Assembly: GCA_947498125.1 (NCBI GenBank)
Contig: CANMJH010000002.1
Coordinates: 935,001 to 999,000, forward strand
Origin: an uncultured Nioella sp.
GTDB lineage: Bacteria; Pseudomonadota; Alphaproteobacteria; Rhodobacterales; Rhodobacteraceae
Reading direction: 5' to 3'
DNA: 64,000 bases
This document shows, piece by piece, positions 24,527 through 33,849 of this stretch (position 1 is the first letter of the stretch; each line of letters starts with the position of its first letter). Made by a program: the position numbers and the translations under genes. The notes beneath the pieces were generated by a model that was not told the origin of the DNA, ran no database searches, and saw only the letters and a list, made by a program, of their open reading frames with translations.

Positions 24527-25093
24527 ATGACGATATCCGATCAGAAGGCCGCTCAGCGGCAGCGCGCATTGGCGCAACGCGAGTCCGCGTTTCGCCAAGG
24601 TTATGACTTTGACGCCAATGCCCGTTTGATGGACGAGATTGGAGCCGTCACCGACATGGTCATTTCAGGCTATATGCCGATGCGGACCGAACTAAGCCCG
24701 CTGGCAACCATGACCAAGCTTTCGGCGGGCAATCAAATTTGCGCGCCCGTTATCATGGCAAAAGCGACGCCGCTGCAGTTTCGTGAATGGACGCCTGATT
24801 GCGCGATGGAGGCAGGCACATATGGCGCCCCGATCCCCAGTGCAGGCGAATGGCGTGTCCCGCAAATTATGATTGTGCCGCTTTTGGCCTTTGATGCGAA
24901 ATGCAACCGCATGGGCTATGGCGGCGGCTTTTATGACCGGACTATTGCGACGCTTCGGGCCAAGGGCGACTTGCGCACAATTGGATTTGCTTTTGACGCA
25001 CAAGAGATCGAAAACGTCCTGACCGAACCGACGGATCAAATGCTGGATATAATCATTACCGAGAGCCGAACTTTGCGCCCTCTTGCCGATTGA
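24527..25093 (+). CDS. 5-formyltetrahydrofolate cyclo-ligase
   Basis: 188 residues. The family signature RMGYGGGFYDRTI and the ATP-site IMIVPLLAFD are clear, with VISGYMPMRTEL in the N-terminal half. The enzyme converts 5-formyl-THF to 5,10-methenyl-THF with ATP, feeding one-carbon metabolism. The downstream phosphodiesterase gene starts 25 bases later and is probably co-transcribed. Confidence 0.93.
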   Translation: MTISDQKAAQRQRALAQRESAFRQGYDFDANARLMDEIGAVTDMVISGYMPMRTELSPLATMTKLSAGNQICAPVIMAKATPLQFREWTPDCAMEAGTYGAPIPSAGEWRVPQIMIVPLLAFDAKCNRMGYGGGFYDRTIATLRAKGDLRTIGFAFDAQEIENVLTEPTDQMLDIIITESRTLRPLAD

Positions 25094-25118
25094 GGCGGAA
25101 CCGCCTACTCCTAACTAT

Positions 25119-25943
25119 ATGAGATTGCTGTTTTTAGGCGATGTAATGGGCCGCGCGGGGCGCGGAGCGATCATCGACCATCTTCCCCGTTTGAAAACCG
25201 AGTGGGAACTCGATTTTGTCGTTGTGAACGGCGAAAACGCCACGTCTGGCCACGGTCTGTCGAAAACCCATGCCGAAGCCTTGCTCGCGGCGGGTGTTGA
25301 TTGCCTGACGCTTGGCGATCACGCTTTTGATCAACGCGACATGTTGCAGTTTATTGAGCGCGAGCCTCGGATTATTCGGCCGATCAACTATGCCAAGACA
25401 GCGCCGGGTCACGGCGCACGGCTATTTGAAACCAAGGCTGGAAAGAAGGTTCTGGTCATTCAGGTTTTGGGCCAGGTCTTCATGAAGCGTGCCTTCTCTG
25501 ATCCGTTTTCTGCAATTGAACTGGCGCTGCGCAGTCACCCGTTGGGCGGCAAAGCCGATGCCGTGGTGGTTGAAATGCATTGCGAAGCGACGTCGGAAAA
25601 AATGGCGACCGGCCATTATTGCGATGGGCGGGCCAGCCTAGTGGTCGGTACCCATACGCATGTGCCCACCGGGGATGCGCAGATTTTGCCCGGTGGAACG
25701 GCGTATTTGACAGATGCAGGCATGTGCGGCGACTACAACTCGGTCATCGGAATGGAAAAAGACGAACCGCTGCGCCGCTTTATCACAGGCATGCCAAAAG
25801 GGCGCTTTGTTCCGGCAAGGGGCGAAGCCACAATGTCTGGGGTTTTTGTGGAAACCGATGATGCGACCGGCAAGGCAAGCCGTGTTGCCCCTATTCGGGT
25901 AGGCGGTCGTTTGCTGCAAACGGGGCCAGACGGGCCGCTATGA
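25119..25943 (+). CDS. YmdB-like metallophosphoesterase (TIGR00282 family)
   Basis: 274 residues from the ATG at 25119 (MRLLFLGDVMGRAGRGAI). Metal-binding motifs: GDVMGRAG, NGENATSGHG, LTLGDHAFDQRD, VVEMHCEATSEK, VGTHTHVPTGD. The relative YmdB from Bacillus hydrolyses 2',3'-cyclic AMP. Here its cellular role is inferred only. A hairpin with a perfect 8-base stem (25978-25999) lies downstream but lacks a T tract. Confidence 0.92.
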   Translation: MRLLFLGDVMGRAGRGAIIDHLPRLKTEWELDFVVVNGENATSGHGLSKTHAEALLAAGVDCLTLGDHAFDQRDMLQFIEREPRIIRPINYAKTAPGHGARLFETKAGKKVLVIQVLGQVFMKRAFSDPFSAIELALRSHPLGGKADAVVVEMHCEATSEKMATGHYCDGRASLVVGTHTHVPTGDAQILPGGTAYLTDAGMCGDYNSVIGMEKDEPLRRFITGMPKGRFVPARGEATMSGVFVETDDATGKASRVAPIRVGGRLLQTGPDGPL

Positions 25944-26049
25944 ACCGTTTTAATTCTGCGTACAACTAATGCGCTATGCTGCAAGTTGCCGCTTGCAGCT
26001 TATGAGACCCCGCGCAAAGATAGCTCGATTGTAACAGACAGGGCTACGC

Positions 26050-27828
26050 ATGATCGCCGAGCTTCTTTCCCCAAACGGCCAGGCCATATTCACGCTTTGT
26101 GTGGTTCTAGGGATGTTCGTGCTGTTTGTGCGGGAAACTTATACAACTGAGGTGACAGCCATCGCTGGGGCCGCGGTTTTGTTGGCCAGCGGCGTCCTGC
26201 CCTATGAAGACGCCTTGATGGTGCTGTCTAACCCTGCGCCATGGACCATCGCGGCGATGTTTATCGTCATGGGGGCCCTCGTGCGCACGGGCGCGCTGAA
26301 CTGGTTCACTCGCTTGGCGGAATCCCAGGCCGACACCGCGCCAAAGATGGCTGTTTTCGCGTTGATGGGTTTTGTGGTTGTTGCCTCGGCCTTCGCCAAT
26401 AACACTCCCGTTGTTGTGGTGATGATCCCGGTTTTTGTCCAATTAGCTAAACGTCTTGGCGTGTCATCGTCAAAGGTCCTGATACCGCTCTCTTACGGCG
26501 CGATCATGGGCGGCACTCTGACGCTTATTGGCACCTCGACCAACCTGCTGGTGGATGGTGTTGCACGCGCAAACGGGCTGGAAGCGTTCACAATTTTCGA
26601 GGTTACGCCACTGGCGATTATCCTTGTGGTTTGGGGGATGATCTATCTGGCCTTCATCGCCCCGCGCCTCTTGCCGGATCGCGCGTCGATGGCCTCGCTT
26701 TTGACAGACCGCAAGCAGATGAAATTCTTCACCGAAGTCGCGATTCCAGAGGATAGCACGCTGATTGGTCAACTGGTGTCCGACGTCGATCTTTTCCGCC
26801 GTGATGGCGTGCGGTTGATCGACGTGCTGCGCGGCGATGCCTCGCTGCGCCGAAACCTGAAGGGCGTCACAATCGAAACGGGCGACCGCATCGTTTTACG
26901 CACGCAGATGAGCGAGCTTTTGGGCCTTCAGCAAAACAAACAACTTCGGATGGTCGACAAGCTGTCCTCGGTTCAGACAACAACTGTAGAAGTGTTGATC
27001 ACCCCCGGTTGCCGTATGGTGGGCCGCTCGCTTGGCGATCTGCGTTTGCGGCGCCGCTACGGTGTTTATGTACTGGCCGCGCATCGCCGGAATGAGAATA
27101 TTGCCGCGCAGCTTGATAATCTTGTGGTCCGTGTCGGCGACACGCTTTTGCTTGAGGGCGGCGGCGAAGATATAGAGCGTCTGGCCAGTGACATGGGCCT
27201 GACCGATGTCGCCAAACCAAGCGCGCGGGCCTACAGGCGCAGCCACGCACCCGTCGTTTTGATCGCGCTTGCCGGCATTGTCATCCTTGCGGCACTGGGT
27301 CTTGCGCCAATCCTGTTGTTGGCCGTTTTGGCGCTTGCGCTCATCTTTGTCACCCGGTGCATCGATGCGGATGAGGCGTTCTCATTCGTGGATGGGCGTC
27401 TGTTATCACTGATTTTCGCGATGCTGGCTATCGGAGCCGCCTTGCAAGCCTCTGGCGCTGTTGAGCTGATCGTGCAGGCCATTGCCCCCTATATAGCGGG
27501 CCTGCCGCCCTTCTTGTTGATCTGGGCGATTTACCTGCTGACATCAATCCTGACCGAGATGGTGTCAAACAACGCCGTCGCGGTTGTCGTCACCCCCATC
27601 GCCATCAGCCTCGCCCCCGCATTGGGGATCGACCCGCGCCCCCTTGTGGTGGCCGTGATGATCGCGGCCTCAGCCAGTTTCGCCACGCCCATTGGCTATC
27701 AAACCAATATGTTGGTCTATGGCCCCGGCGGCTATAAATTCACGGATTTTCTAAAAGTGGGCGTGCCGCTCAACCTGAGTATTGGGCTTTTGGCTTCGGC
27801 TCTGATCCCGTTTTTCTTCCCGCTCTAA
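26050..27828 (+). CDS. SLC13-family permease with two RCK_C (TrkA_C) domains
   Basis: 592 residues: N-terminal and C-terminal blocks of membrane helices flank a cytoplasmic region (about 205-385) made of two RCK_C-type domains (FTEVAIPEDSTLIGQLVSDV, VEVLITPGCRMVGRSLGDL). Transport motifs include NNTPVVVVMIPV, GTSTNLLVDG, NNAVAVVVTPIA and ATPIGYQTNMLVYGPGGY. Family members move dicarboxylates, sulfate or related anions with Na+. A paralogue with the same layout lies at 29069-30844 on the opposite strand. Confidence 0.92.
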   Translation: MIAELLSPNGQAIFTLCVVLGMFVLFVRETYTTEVTAIAGAAVLLASGVLPYEDALMVLSNPAPWTIAAMFIVMGALVRTGALNWFTRLAESQADTAPKMAVFALMGFVVVASAFANNTPVVVVMIPVFVQLAKRLGVSSSKVLIPLSYGAIMGGTLTLIGTSTNLLVDGVARANGLEAFTIFEVTPLAIILVVWGMIYLAFIAPRLLPDRASMASLLTDRKQMKFFTEVAIPEDSTLIGQLVSDVDLFRRDGVRLIDVLRGDASLRRNLKGVTIETGDRIVLRTQMSELLGLQQNKQLRMVDKLSSVQTTTVEVLITPGCRMVGRSLGDLRLRRRYGVYVLAAHRRNENIAAQLDNLVVRVGDTLLLEGGGEDIERLASDMGLTDVAKPSARAYRRSHAPVVLIALAGIVILAALGLAPILLLAVLALALIFVTRCIDADEAFSFVDGRLLSLIFAMLAIGAALQASGAVELIVQAIAPYIAGLPPFLLIWAIYLLTSILTEMVSNNAVAVVVTPIAISLAPALGIDPRPLVVAVMIAASASFATPIGYQTNMLVYGPGGYKFTDFLKVGVPLNLSIGLLASALIPFFFPL

Positions 27829-27879
27829 TGCACGCGGGCAATGCGTGAAAAGACAGGCCGAAACACACACTTGGAATGG

Positions 27880-28572
27880 TTAAGGTCGCCGCACCGCTTT
27901 GCAGCGTCGATGCTTGATAAACCCTGTCTTGAGCGGCGAGTCTTTCGCTTTCAACGCGATTTTCAGCCGGTCCGACATATAGATTGTATGGTCAGTTTTC
28001 GGATCCATCCAAAGATCCGGGCCCATGCTGGCAATATCAGCATCCACAGCAAATTGGTAGCCGGGTTCACTCCCGGTCCAGACACCCTTATGCTTCAGAC
28101 CAATATCTTTCTGATACAGTTTCGTCGAAAACTCAGGCAGAAACGCGTTCTTTCGCGGCAGGTTGTTCAGAATGAACCATCTACCGGAAAGGGGTTTGTC
28201 AAAATCCGGTGTCACATAAGGGACTGGATTTCCTTCCTTCCAAGTCACAATGTGATCATAGATCGGGATTTCGAAAAATTGCGTCTCGCCAAGGTCGAAT
28301 TCAAGTAACTGCGCGCGCATCGCTTCTGAGACCAATGTGGCTCCAGCAGAACTGAATATGTCGGGCAGCGGAAACCGCGTGGCTGGGACTCTGTGATTCC
28401 GAAAATAGCCATATTTCGGTCCGTGATCCTCGGTGAAAATCACATCCAGATCTTGCAACTCGGACGAAAGCTCGATGGCAGAATATTCCGCGACGATTCT
28501 GGTGGGAATAAAATACTTCTCTCCCGCAGACATGCGATCAAAGAACCAGAAAACAGGGAGCTTGGGCGGCAT
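27880..28572 (-). CDS. Imm11-like (DUF1629-type) protein
   Basis: 230 residues, no signal peptide. The C-terminal part GPDLWMDPKTDHTIYMSDRLKIALKAK resembles the conserved end of Imm11/DUF1629 immunity-like proteins (a D-x-W/F-R-like block followed by SDRLKxAL). N-terminal segments are SAGEKYFIPTRIVAEYS and KYGYFRNHRVPATRFPLPD. No toxin gene is found beside it. The base composition looks lower in GC than that of its neighbours, suggesting acquisition. Family assignment is moderate; the real function may not be immunity. Confidence 0.72.
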   Translation of the reverse strand: MPPKLPVFWFFDRMSAGEKYFIPTRIVAEYSAIELSSELQDLDVIFTEDHGPKYGYFRNHRVPATRFPLPDIFSSAGATLVSEAMRAQLLEFDLGETQFFEIPIYDHIVTWKEGNPVPYVTPDFDKPLSGRWFILNNLPRKNAFLPEFSTKLYQKDIGLKHKGVWTGSEPGYQFAVDADIASMGPDLWMDPKTDHTIYMSDRLKIALKAKDSPLKTGFIKHRRCKAVRRP

Positions 28573-28634
28573 AAACGGGCCTTCACATGATGATTTACAA
28601 TTTTAGGCAACAACATTCATTAAGCTGAAGCCCC

Positions 28635-29054
28635 TTAATTTTCGTCGCTATCCTCGGGGCCGATCCATTCAAATGGGTTGTGGCACACTTCCCATAAATG
28701 CCCGTCAGGGTCGGCGAAATAACCATGATACCCGCCCCACGCGGCTTTCTGCGGAGGCTTTTTGACGGTCGCGCCTGCGGCCTCGGCCTGTGCCATCACC
28801 TTGTGAACTTCATCCTCAGAAGTGACGTTATGAGAGAGGGTGACACCTGAAAACCCTGTCCCCTCAGGCGCGGCGCCTGCGTCCTCGGCCAATAGATCAC
28901 GCGGTGCGAGGCCCAGCCATGTGCCATTGAGGGTAAAGAAGGCGACCCCTCCGTCAAAATCGAGCCGCGGCAGGCCCAAACCCGTTTCGTAAAAAGCGCT
29001 AGCGCGGGCCAGATCGCTGACGGCAAGTGAGATCATGCTAATGCGGGGTTTCAT
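28635..29054 (-). CDS. VOC/glyoxalase-family protein
   Basis: 139 residues from the ATG at 29054. One VOC domain: MISLAVSDLARASAFYETGLGLP, then VKKPPQKAAWGGYHGYFADPDGHLWEVCHNP, the typical DPDGHxWE ending with the metal-ligand glutamate. Substrate unknown. It follows the SLC13 permease gene by 14 bases and is probably co-transcribed with it. Confidence 0.9.
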   Translation of the reverse strand: MKPRISMISLAVSDLARASAFYETGLGLPRLDFDGGVAFFTLNGTWLGLAPRDLLAEDAGAAPEGTGFSGVTLSHNVTSEDEVHKVMAQAEAAGATVKKPPQKAAWGGYHGYFADPDGHLWEVCHNPFEWIGPEDSDEN

Positions 29055-29068
29055 GTGTCCTCCGTGCT

Positions 29069-30844
29069 TTAGAGCGGCCAAACGACCAAAATAGTGGGGA
29101 TCGACACGGCGATTACGAGGATCTCTAGCGGTAACCCCATACGCCAGTAGTCGCCAAACCCGTATCCGCCGGGCCCCAAAATCAGCGTGTTATTCTTGTG
29201 GCCGATGGGCGTCAGAAACGCCGCAGAAGCCGCGACGGCAACGGCCATCAAAAACGGGTCAGGATTGACGCCCAACGTGTTTGCCATCTGGATGCCAACA
29301 GGCGCGGCGACAATGGCCGTCGCGGTGTTGTTCAACACATCTGACAGCGTCATTGTCACGACCATCAAAACCGTCAGCGTCACCCAAGCGGGCCACCCAT
29401 CTGTCAGGAAAATCAGAGAGTTCGCGATAAGTTCGGTGCCGCCCGAGGCGTCCAAAGCCGCGCCAAGCGGGATCATCGAGCCCAAAAGGACGACAACCGG
29501 CCATTCGATGTGATTATAGATCTCGGAAAGCGGCATGATTTTGGTCAGAACATAGGCCCCAACCACCAGCCCAAGCGCAATGGGCAAATAAACCAATCCA
29601 AGTGATGCGGCCAAAACGGCAGCGCCAAAAAATCCAATTGCCGCCCACGTCTTGCTATCGCGCGTCACGGCAAGTCCGCGATCCGCCAAGGCAAGGCCAC
29701 CCAGCCAATCCACCACATCCTCGGTCAAGTCACTTGGGCAGAGCAAAAGAAGGATGTCCCCAGATTCAATCTGCGTTTGTCTGAGACGGCTTTTCAGTCG
29801 TTTCCCCTTGCGTTGAATGCCCATCAACACCGTGCGTTTGCGCCACCCTAGGCCAATGGATTGCGCGGTTTTTCCGTTGATCCGGCTACCGTCTGGAACC
29901 ACCATTTCCACCAGCGACACACCTTCGCCAATGGCACTTTCAATTGCATGACCTTCTGGGGCGAAATCCAGTTTTAATGCCGTACGAAATTCGTCCAGAG
30001 CGTCAGGGTTTGCCTCCAAGACGAGAATATCTCCGGCCTTCAATGCCAGATTTCGCCCGGTGCCGAACCGCCGTTTCCCGTCACGGACAAGGCCCAGAAT
30101 GGCAACATCAGCCTTCTCTGCAGGCTCGCTCAAATCGCGCAGACGGCTGCCGACCACCTTGTTGTCTTCTGGGATCGTCAGCTCGGCGATATAGGGTTCC
30201 AGTTCGGCCATCGGGTCTGTGCCAACACCACTGTCGCGACTTGGGATAAAACGCCAGCCAATAAAGGCCACAAACAGTAGCCCAACCAGCGCGGCCATGC
30301 CGCCCACAGGGGCAAAATCGAACATCCGAAAGGGCTCGCCCAATTGTTCTTCGCGAATTGCGGCGATGATGATGTTTGGCGGCGTTCCGATAAGGGTCAC
30401 CATTCCGCCAAGAATCGTACAAAAGCTAAGCGGCATGAGTGACACGCCCGGCGAACGCCCGGCTTTGCGCGCCGTTGCGATATCCACCGGCATGAGGAGC
30501 GCTAGCGCTGCGACGTTGTTCATAAAGGCTGAAAGGACCCCGCCAACCCCGCCCATTATGGCAATGTGTGCGCCAAGTCCGCGTGTGCTGTCGACAAGCG
30601 TTCTGGTGATCAAAAACACTGCGCCCGAGCGCACCAGACCGGCCGAGACCACCAAGACCAGTGCCACCACAATGGTTGCGGGATGCCCAAAGCCTGCAAA
30701 AGCCTCGCTTGCGGGAACAAGATCCAGCAAAACGGCCACCATTAAGGCGCCAAACGCGACCATGTCATAACGGTATTTTCCCCATAAAAGCAGGCCGAAG
30801 ACGGCGCCAAACAGCGCGAAAAGCAGGATTTGATCAGTTGTCAT
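29069..30844 (-). CDS. SLC13-family permease with RCK_C domains (second copy)
   Basis: 591 residues from the ATG at 30844 (MTTDQILLFALFGAVFG). Same domain order as the permease at 26050: membrane helices, two RCK_C-type domains (YIAELTIPEDNKVVGSRL, LVEMVVPDGSRINGKTAQSIG), then helices with NNTATAIVAAPVGI and PIGHKNNTLILGPGGYGFGDY. Transport motif GTPPNIIIAAIRE. Likely anion or dicarboxylate uptake or export; substrate unknown. Confidence 0.92.
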   Translation of the reverse strand: MTTDQILLFALFGAVFGLLLWGKYRYDMVAFGALMVAVLLDLVPASEAFAGFGHPATIVVALVLVVSAGLVRSGAVFLITRTLVDSTRGLGAHIAIMGGVGGVLSAFMNNVAALALLMPVDIATARKAGRSPGVSLMPLSFCTILGGMVTLIGTPPNIIIAAIREEQLGEPFRMFDFAPVGGMAALVGLLFVAFIGWRFIPSRDSGVGTDPMAELEPYIAELTIPEDNKVVGSRLRDLSEPAEKADVAILGLVRDGKRRFGTGRNLALKAGDILVLEANPDALDEFRTALKLDFAPEGHAIESAIGEGVSLVEMVVPDGSRINGKTAQSIGLGWRKRTVLMGIQRKGKRLKSRLRQTQIESGDILLLLCPSDLTEDVVDWLGGLALADRGLAVTRDSKTWAAIGFFGAAVLAASLGLVYLPIALGLVVGAYVLTKIMPLSEIYNHIEWPVVVLLGSMIPLGAALDASGGTELIANSLIFLTDGWPAWVTLTVLMVVTMTLSDVLNNTATAIVAAPVGIQMANTLGVNPDPFLMAVAVAASAAFLTPIGHKNNTLILGPGGYGFGDYWRMGLPLEILVIAVSIPTILVVWPL

Positions 30845-30977
30845 GCTCCAAGTGTTAGCGCGCTCCACGCCTGCCGTCACCCGCCAGTTTCCCTTATATT
30901 AGAGCGGTCCCTTGCGCCTCTGGCCCGCCATGCAGTAGAACCGCCCGGGAATTTCCAGAATTTCGAGGAGAGGCGCG

Positions 30978-31724
30978 ATGGCAGGCCATTCAAAATGGGC
31001 AAATATCCAGCACCGCAAGGGCCGTCAGGATGCGGCGCGGTCAAAGTTGTTTTCCAAACTGGCCAAAGAAATCACCGTGGCCGCCAAAATGGGCGACCCG
31101 GACCCCGATAAGAACCCGCGTCTTCGGATGGCGATCAAAGAGGGGAAATCACAATCCTTGCCAAAGGACGTGATCGATCGGGCGATCAAAAAATCGCAGG
31201 TTGGCGAAGGTGATGATTACGAAGAGATCCGGTACGAGGGCTACGGTCCCGGAGGTGTTGCGGTCATTGTTGAAACGATGACAGATAACCGCAACCGCAC
31301 AGCCTCGACCGTGCGCTCAACGTTTAGCAAGAACGGCGGAAACTTGGGCGAGACCGGATCGGTCGGGTTTATGTTCGATCGCAAGGGCGAGATCAGCTAC
31401 CCAGCTTCTGTTGGCGACGAAGACACCGTGATGATGGCCGCCATTGAGGCGGGCGCTGAAAACGTTGAAAGTTCCGATGAGCAGCACGTCATTATCTGCG
31501 CTGATACTGATCTGAACGATGTATCGAACGCGTTGGAGGCTGAACTGGGCGAATCCGAAACGGCGAAACTGATTTGGCAACCGACCACGACAACTGATCT
31601 GGATTTGGAAGGTGCGCAAAAGCTGATGAAGCTGATTGAAGTGCTGGAAGATGATGACGACGTTCAGCGTGTCACGGCCAATTTCGAGATCTCAGATGAG
31701 GTTATGGCGCAGCTTTCCGAATAA
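30978..31724 (+). CDS. yebC: YebC/PmpR-family protein
   Basis: 248 residues. The start [19 protein letters not shown] is the family hallmark, followed by [27 protein letters not shown] and [14 protein letters not shown]. Bacterial YebC proteins have been described both as transcriptional regulators and as translation factors that act at difficult proline motifs. Single gene with its own terminator. Confidence 0.96.
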   Translation: MAGHSKWANIQHRKGRQDAARSKLFSKLAKEITVAAKMGDPDPDKNPRLRMAIKEGKSQSLPKDVIDRAIKKSQVGEGDDYEEIRYEGYGPGGVAVIVETMTDNRNRTASTVRSTFSKNGGNLGETGSVGFMFDRKGEISYPASVGDEDTVMMAAIEAGAENVESSDEQHVIICADTDLNDVSNALEAELGESETAKLIWQPTTTTDLDLEGAQKLMKLIEVLEDDDDVQRVTANFEISDEVMAQLSE

Positions 31725-31750
31725 GCGCTTGAATCGGTAAGATTTGAAAG

Positions 31751-31785
31751 GCCCCGGTGCGATATGCCCCGGGGCTTTTTCTTTT
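31751..31785 (+). terminator. yebC terminator
   Basis: GCCCCGG (31751-31757) pairs with CCGGGGC (31769-31775), followed by a run of T. Confidence 0.85.
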
Positions 31786-31794
31786 CTGGTCCAA

Positions 31795-32325
31795 TTAATC
31801 TCGCTTCCCAAACCACATGCGCGAGAAGAGGCGATCACGTCGATAATACTGGTGGTAAAGCGCCGCCAAAATATGGCCGATCAGCAATAGTATCAGCAGC
31901 TTGCTAATCATCCCGTGGGCAATACGCGGTGCGATTTCTGCGAAAGAAATGGCCATCCCATCTGGGTTCCCACCAAAAACAATGGCCGGTAGGCCCGCTG
32001 CAAAGCTCGTCGCAATGCCGGAAAGGCACATGGCCAACACCAATCCGTAAAGAACCCAATGGGTGGCTTTCCCGGCTGAGTTGAGCATGGGATTTCCCGC
32101 GTCTGCGGCGGGCGGGGACGTTGTCGCGATACGCGCCGTCAGGCGCAGAAGCATAAGCGCAAGAATAACAAAGCCCACAATCATATGGGCGCGCAGAGCG
32201 CCGATTTTGTCGGGGGAGTCGTTTGGGATTGGATCGAGGATGAAGTTTCCAGTCAAAAGCGCACCGATGATCAGAAGCGCCAATAGCCAGTGAAGGATTA
32301 CGAGAAGGGGATGATAGCGGGTCAT
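31795..32325 (-). CDS. Cytochrome b561-family membrane protein
   Basis: 176 residues with four membrane helices and the expected haem-ligand histidines in RYHPLLVILHWLLALL, LRAHMIVGF, ATHWVLYGLVLAM and HILAALYHQYYRRD. Members shuttle electrons between quinones and periplasmic acceptors or degrade superoxide. It is divergent from a MarR gene with a dyad in the shared promoter region. Confidence 0.9.
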   Translation of the reverse strand: MTRYHPLLVILHWLLALLIIGALLTGNFILDPIPNDSPDKIGALRAHMIVGFVILALMLLRLTARIATTSPPAADAGNPMLNSAGKATHWVLYGLVLAMCLSGIATSFAAGLPAIVFGGNPDGMAISFAEIAPRIAHGMISKLLILLLIGHILAALYHQYYRRDRLFSRMWFGKRD

Positions 32326-32384
32326 AACATGGGTTCCTGCAGTCGCAATGAGTCGGTCTTGAAGGTAGGTTAGAAACTCAAATG

Positions 32385-32411
32385 TTGCAAATGCAAATAT
32401 TGCGATTGCAA
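32385..32411. promoter_or_regulatory. Candidate MarR operator (imperfect dyad)
   Basis: A 27-base AT-rich segment with TTGCAA at both ends and GCAA/TTGC arms inside forms an imperfect dyad in the b561/MarR intergenic region, 24 bases before the MarR start codon. Confidence 0.5.
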
Positions 32412-32434
32412 TTTAAATTGATTAGGCAGATGAA

Positions 32435-32875
32435 ATGAAAAAAGAAAATGAACCTCGGATCAAACGAGAAAAAAGCTATGGCTGGCTTATGCAGCGCCTC
32501 AACACACGGCTTCGCGCCGCGCTGGTTGGCGAATTGCAGGAAACGGGCCTATCGCTCAGCCAGTTTGCGGTCATGATGCATGTCCTGGATCGCACTGGGC
32601 AAACTCAGTCCCAGATCGGTCAGCATTTCGCCATGCCGGCCTATGCCATTAGTCGCGCAATTGATGGTTTGGAAGAAATGGGGTTGGTTGAGCGCAAGCA
32701 AGGAGCGTCGCGCCGTGCGCATCAGATCGCAGCGACACAGGCAGGAGAAGCTCTGGCGCCGCGCCTCTACAGCATTGTCCGAGAGGTGAACGGGCAAGAG
32801 CTTGCAGCCCTTACAGAAGACGAGGCCGCGACATTCCTTGCGCTGCTCAGCAAGGTCCATGGCGGGGTCCCTTAA
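32435..32875 (+). CDS. MarR-family transcriptional regulator
   Basis: 146 residues. The winged helix-turn-helix is ETGLSLSQFAVMMHVLDRTGQTQSQIGQHFAMPAYAISRAIDGLEEMGLVERKQGASRRAHQIAATQAG, with the wing at RKQGASRRAHQI. It probably autoregulates and controls the divergent cytochrome b561 gene. Inducer unknown. Its end is four bases from the end of the convergent argP. Confidence 0.92.
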   Translation: MKKENEPRIKREKSYGWLMQRLNTRLRAALVGELQETGLSLSQFAVMMHVLDRTGQTQSQIGQHFAMPAYAISRAIDGLEEMGLVERKQGASRRAHQIAATQAGEALAPRLYSIVREVNGQELAALTEDEAATFLALLSKVHGGVP

Positions 32876-32879
32876 GGCG

Positions 32880-33761
32880 TTATTTTTGTTGAATAAGCGC
32901 CGTTCTGGCAACGCTACGAATTGCGCGGGTCAATGGCGTTAACGGCGCTGCCGTTTGGCGTGAGATTTGCCAAAACAGCGGCACACATAACGTCTGATCC
33001 GGGATCACTTCAACAACCCGCCCAGTGGCAAGTGAGGTATCAATCAAATGGCTCGGGTTCAGGCCCCAGCCCAGCCCCAGTTCGGCTGCGGTCACAAAGC
33101 CTTGGGTTGACGGAAGAAAATGCCCTGAGAGGGGGATGTCCTGTCCAAACGTCTTTTGCACCCAGTTGGATTGCATTTTGTCCTTTGCATTGAAGTTCAG
33201 GCAAGGCGCGGCGCGGATTCCTTCGGGCGTGGCGCCTTTAGGAAACCAAAGGGATTTGAATTCTGGCGTGCACACGGCGCGGTATTCGATGGCCCCAAGC
33301 GAGATACAATCACAGCCCGGTATGGGTTTGGCTTGTGATGTGACAGCGGCGGCAACTTCGCCAGATTTCAGCCAATCGGCAGAGTGATCCTCGTCATCCA
33401 CCGTTATCTGATAGGCGAGGCCGGACACATGCGCCAAAGCGGGCAAAACCCAGACGGCAAGGCTATCTGCATTGATTGCGAGGCGGACAGGGCTGGCAGG
33501 GCTGCTGCCCTCAAGATCTTCGACCAGGGACTTTTCCAGCAACCCGACTTCTTCGGCATGGCGCAGCATACGTGCGCCAGCTTTGGTTGCGATTGAGGGG
33601 CGCCCCCGCCGAATGAGGGCCGTGCCGACGGCTTCCTCAAGTGACTTGATCCTTTGGGAAATGGCCGGCTGCGTCATGTTCAATTCGGCCGCCGCGCGGT
33701 CAAAGGATCCGCTGCGGAGCACAGCGGCTAGCGCTTTCAGGGATGTGTAATCCAAGTGCAT
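32880..33761 (-). CDS. argP: LysR-family regulator ArgP
   Basis: 293 residues. The LysR helix-turn-helix is AVLRSGSFDRAAAELNMTQPAISQRIKSLEEAVGTALIRR, and the start MHLDYTSLKALAAVL is typical of the ArgP/IciA group. In E. coli ArgP senses arginine and lysine and activates the basic amino acid exporter gene. The divergent LysE-type exporter here supports the same role. Sites for binding lie between them. Confidence 0.92.
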   Translation of the reverse strand: MHLDYTSLKALAAVLRSGSFDRAAAELNMTQPAISQRIKSLEEAVGTALIRRGRPSIATKAGARMLRHAEEVGLLEKSLVEDLEGSSPASPVRLAINADSLAVWVLPALAHVSGLAYQITVDDEDHSADWLKSGEVAAAVTSQAKPIPGCDCISLGAIEYRAVCTPEFKSLWFPKGATPEGIRAAPCLNFNAKDKMQSNWVQKTFGQDIPLSGHFLPSTQGFVTAAELGLGWGLNPSHLIDTSLATGRVVEVIPDQTLCVPLFWQISRQTAAPLTPLTRAIRSVARTALIQQK

Positions 33762-33793
33762 AAGATCAACTTATCAAATATTACGAATGATAA
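33760..33793. promoter_or_regulatory. Candidate ArgP binding region
   Basis: ATAAG (33760-33764) and CTTAT (33770-33774) form an inverted repeat of the LysR T-N11-A type, overlapped by TTATC (33771-33775) with GATAA (33789-33793). The region spans the start of argP and lies upstream of argO. Confidence 0.5.
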
Positions 33794-33849
33794 CTACACC
33801 TTACTTGGTGGGCGCGGTAGGCCTTGGGCAACAAGAAAAGGACCCATCC

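Noticed and set aside
25978-25999. Perfect 8-base hairpin after the YmdB-like gene
   Set aside because: No T tract follows, so it is not claimed as a terminator; a structural role in the next gene's leader cannot be shown.
32385-32411. TTGCAA elements near b561/MarR considered as PccR sites
   Set aside because: They lack the TTTGCAAA core and lie beside a MarR gene, which is the simpler explanation.
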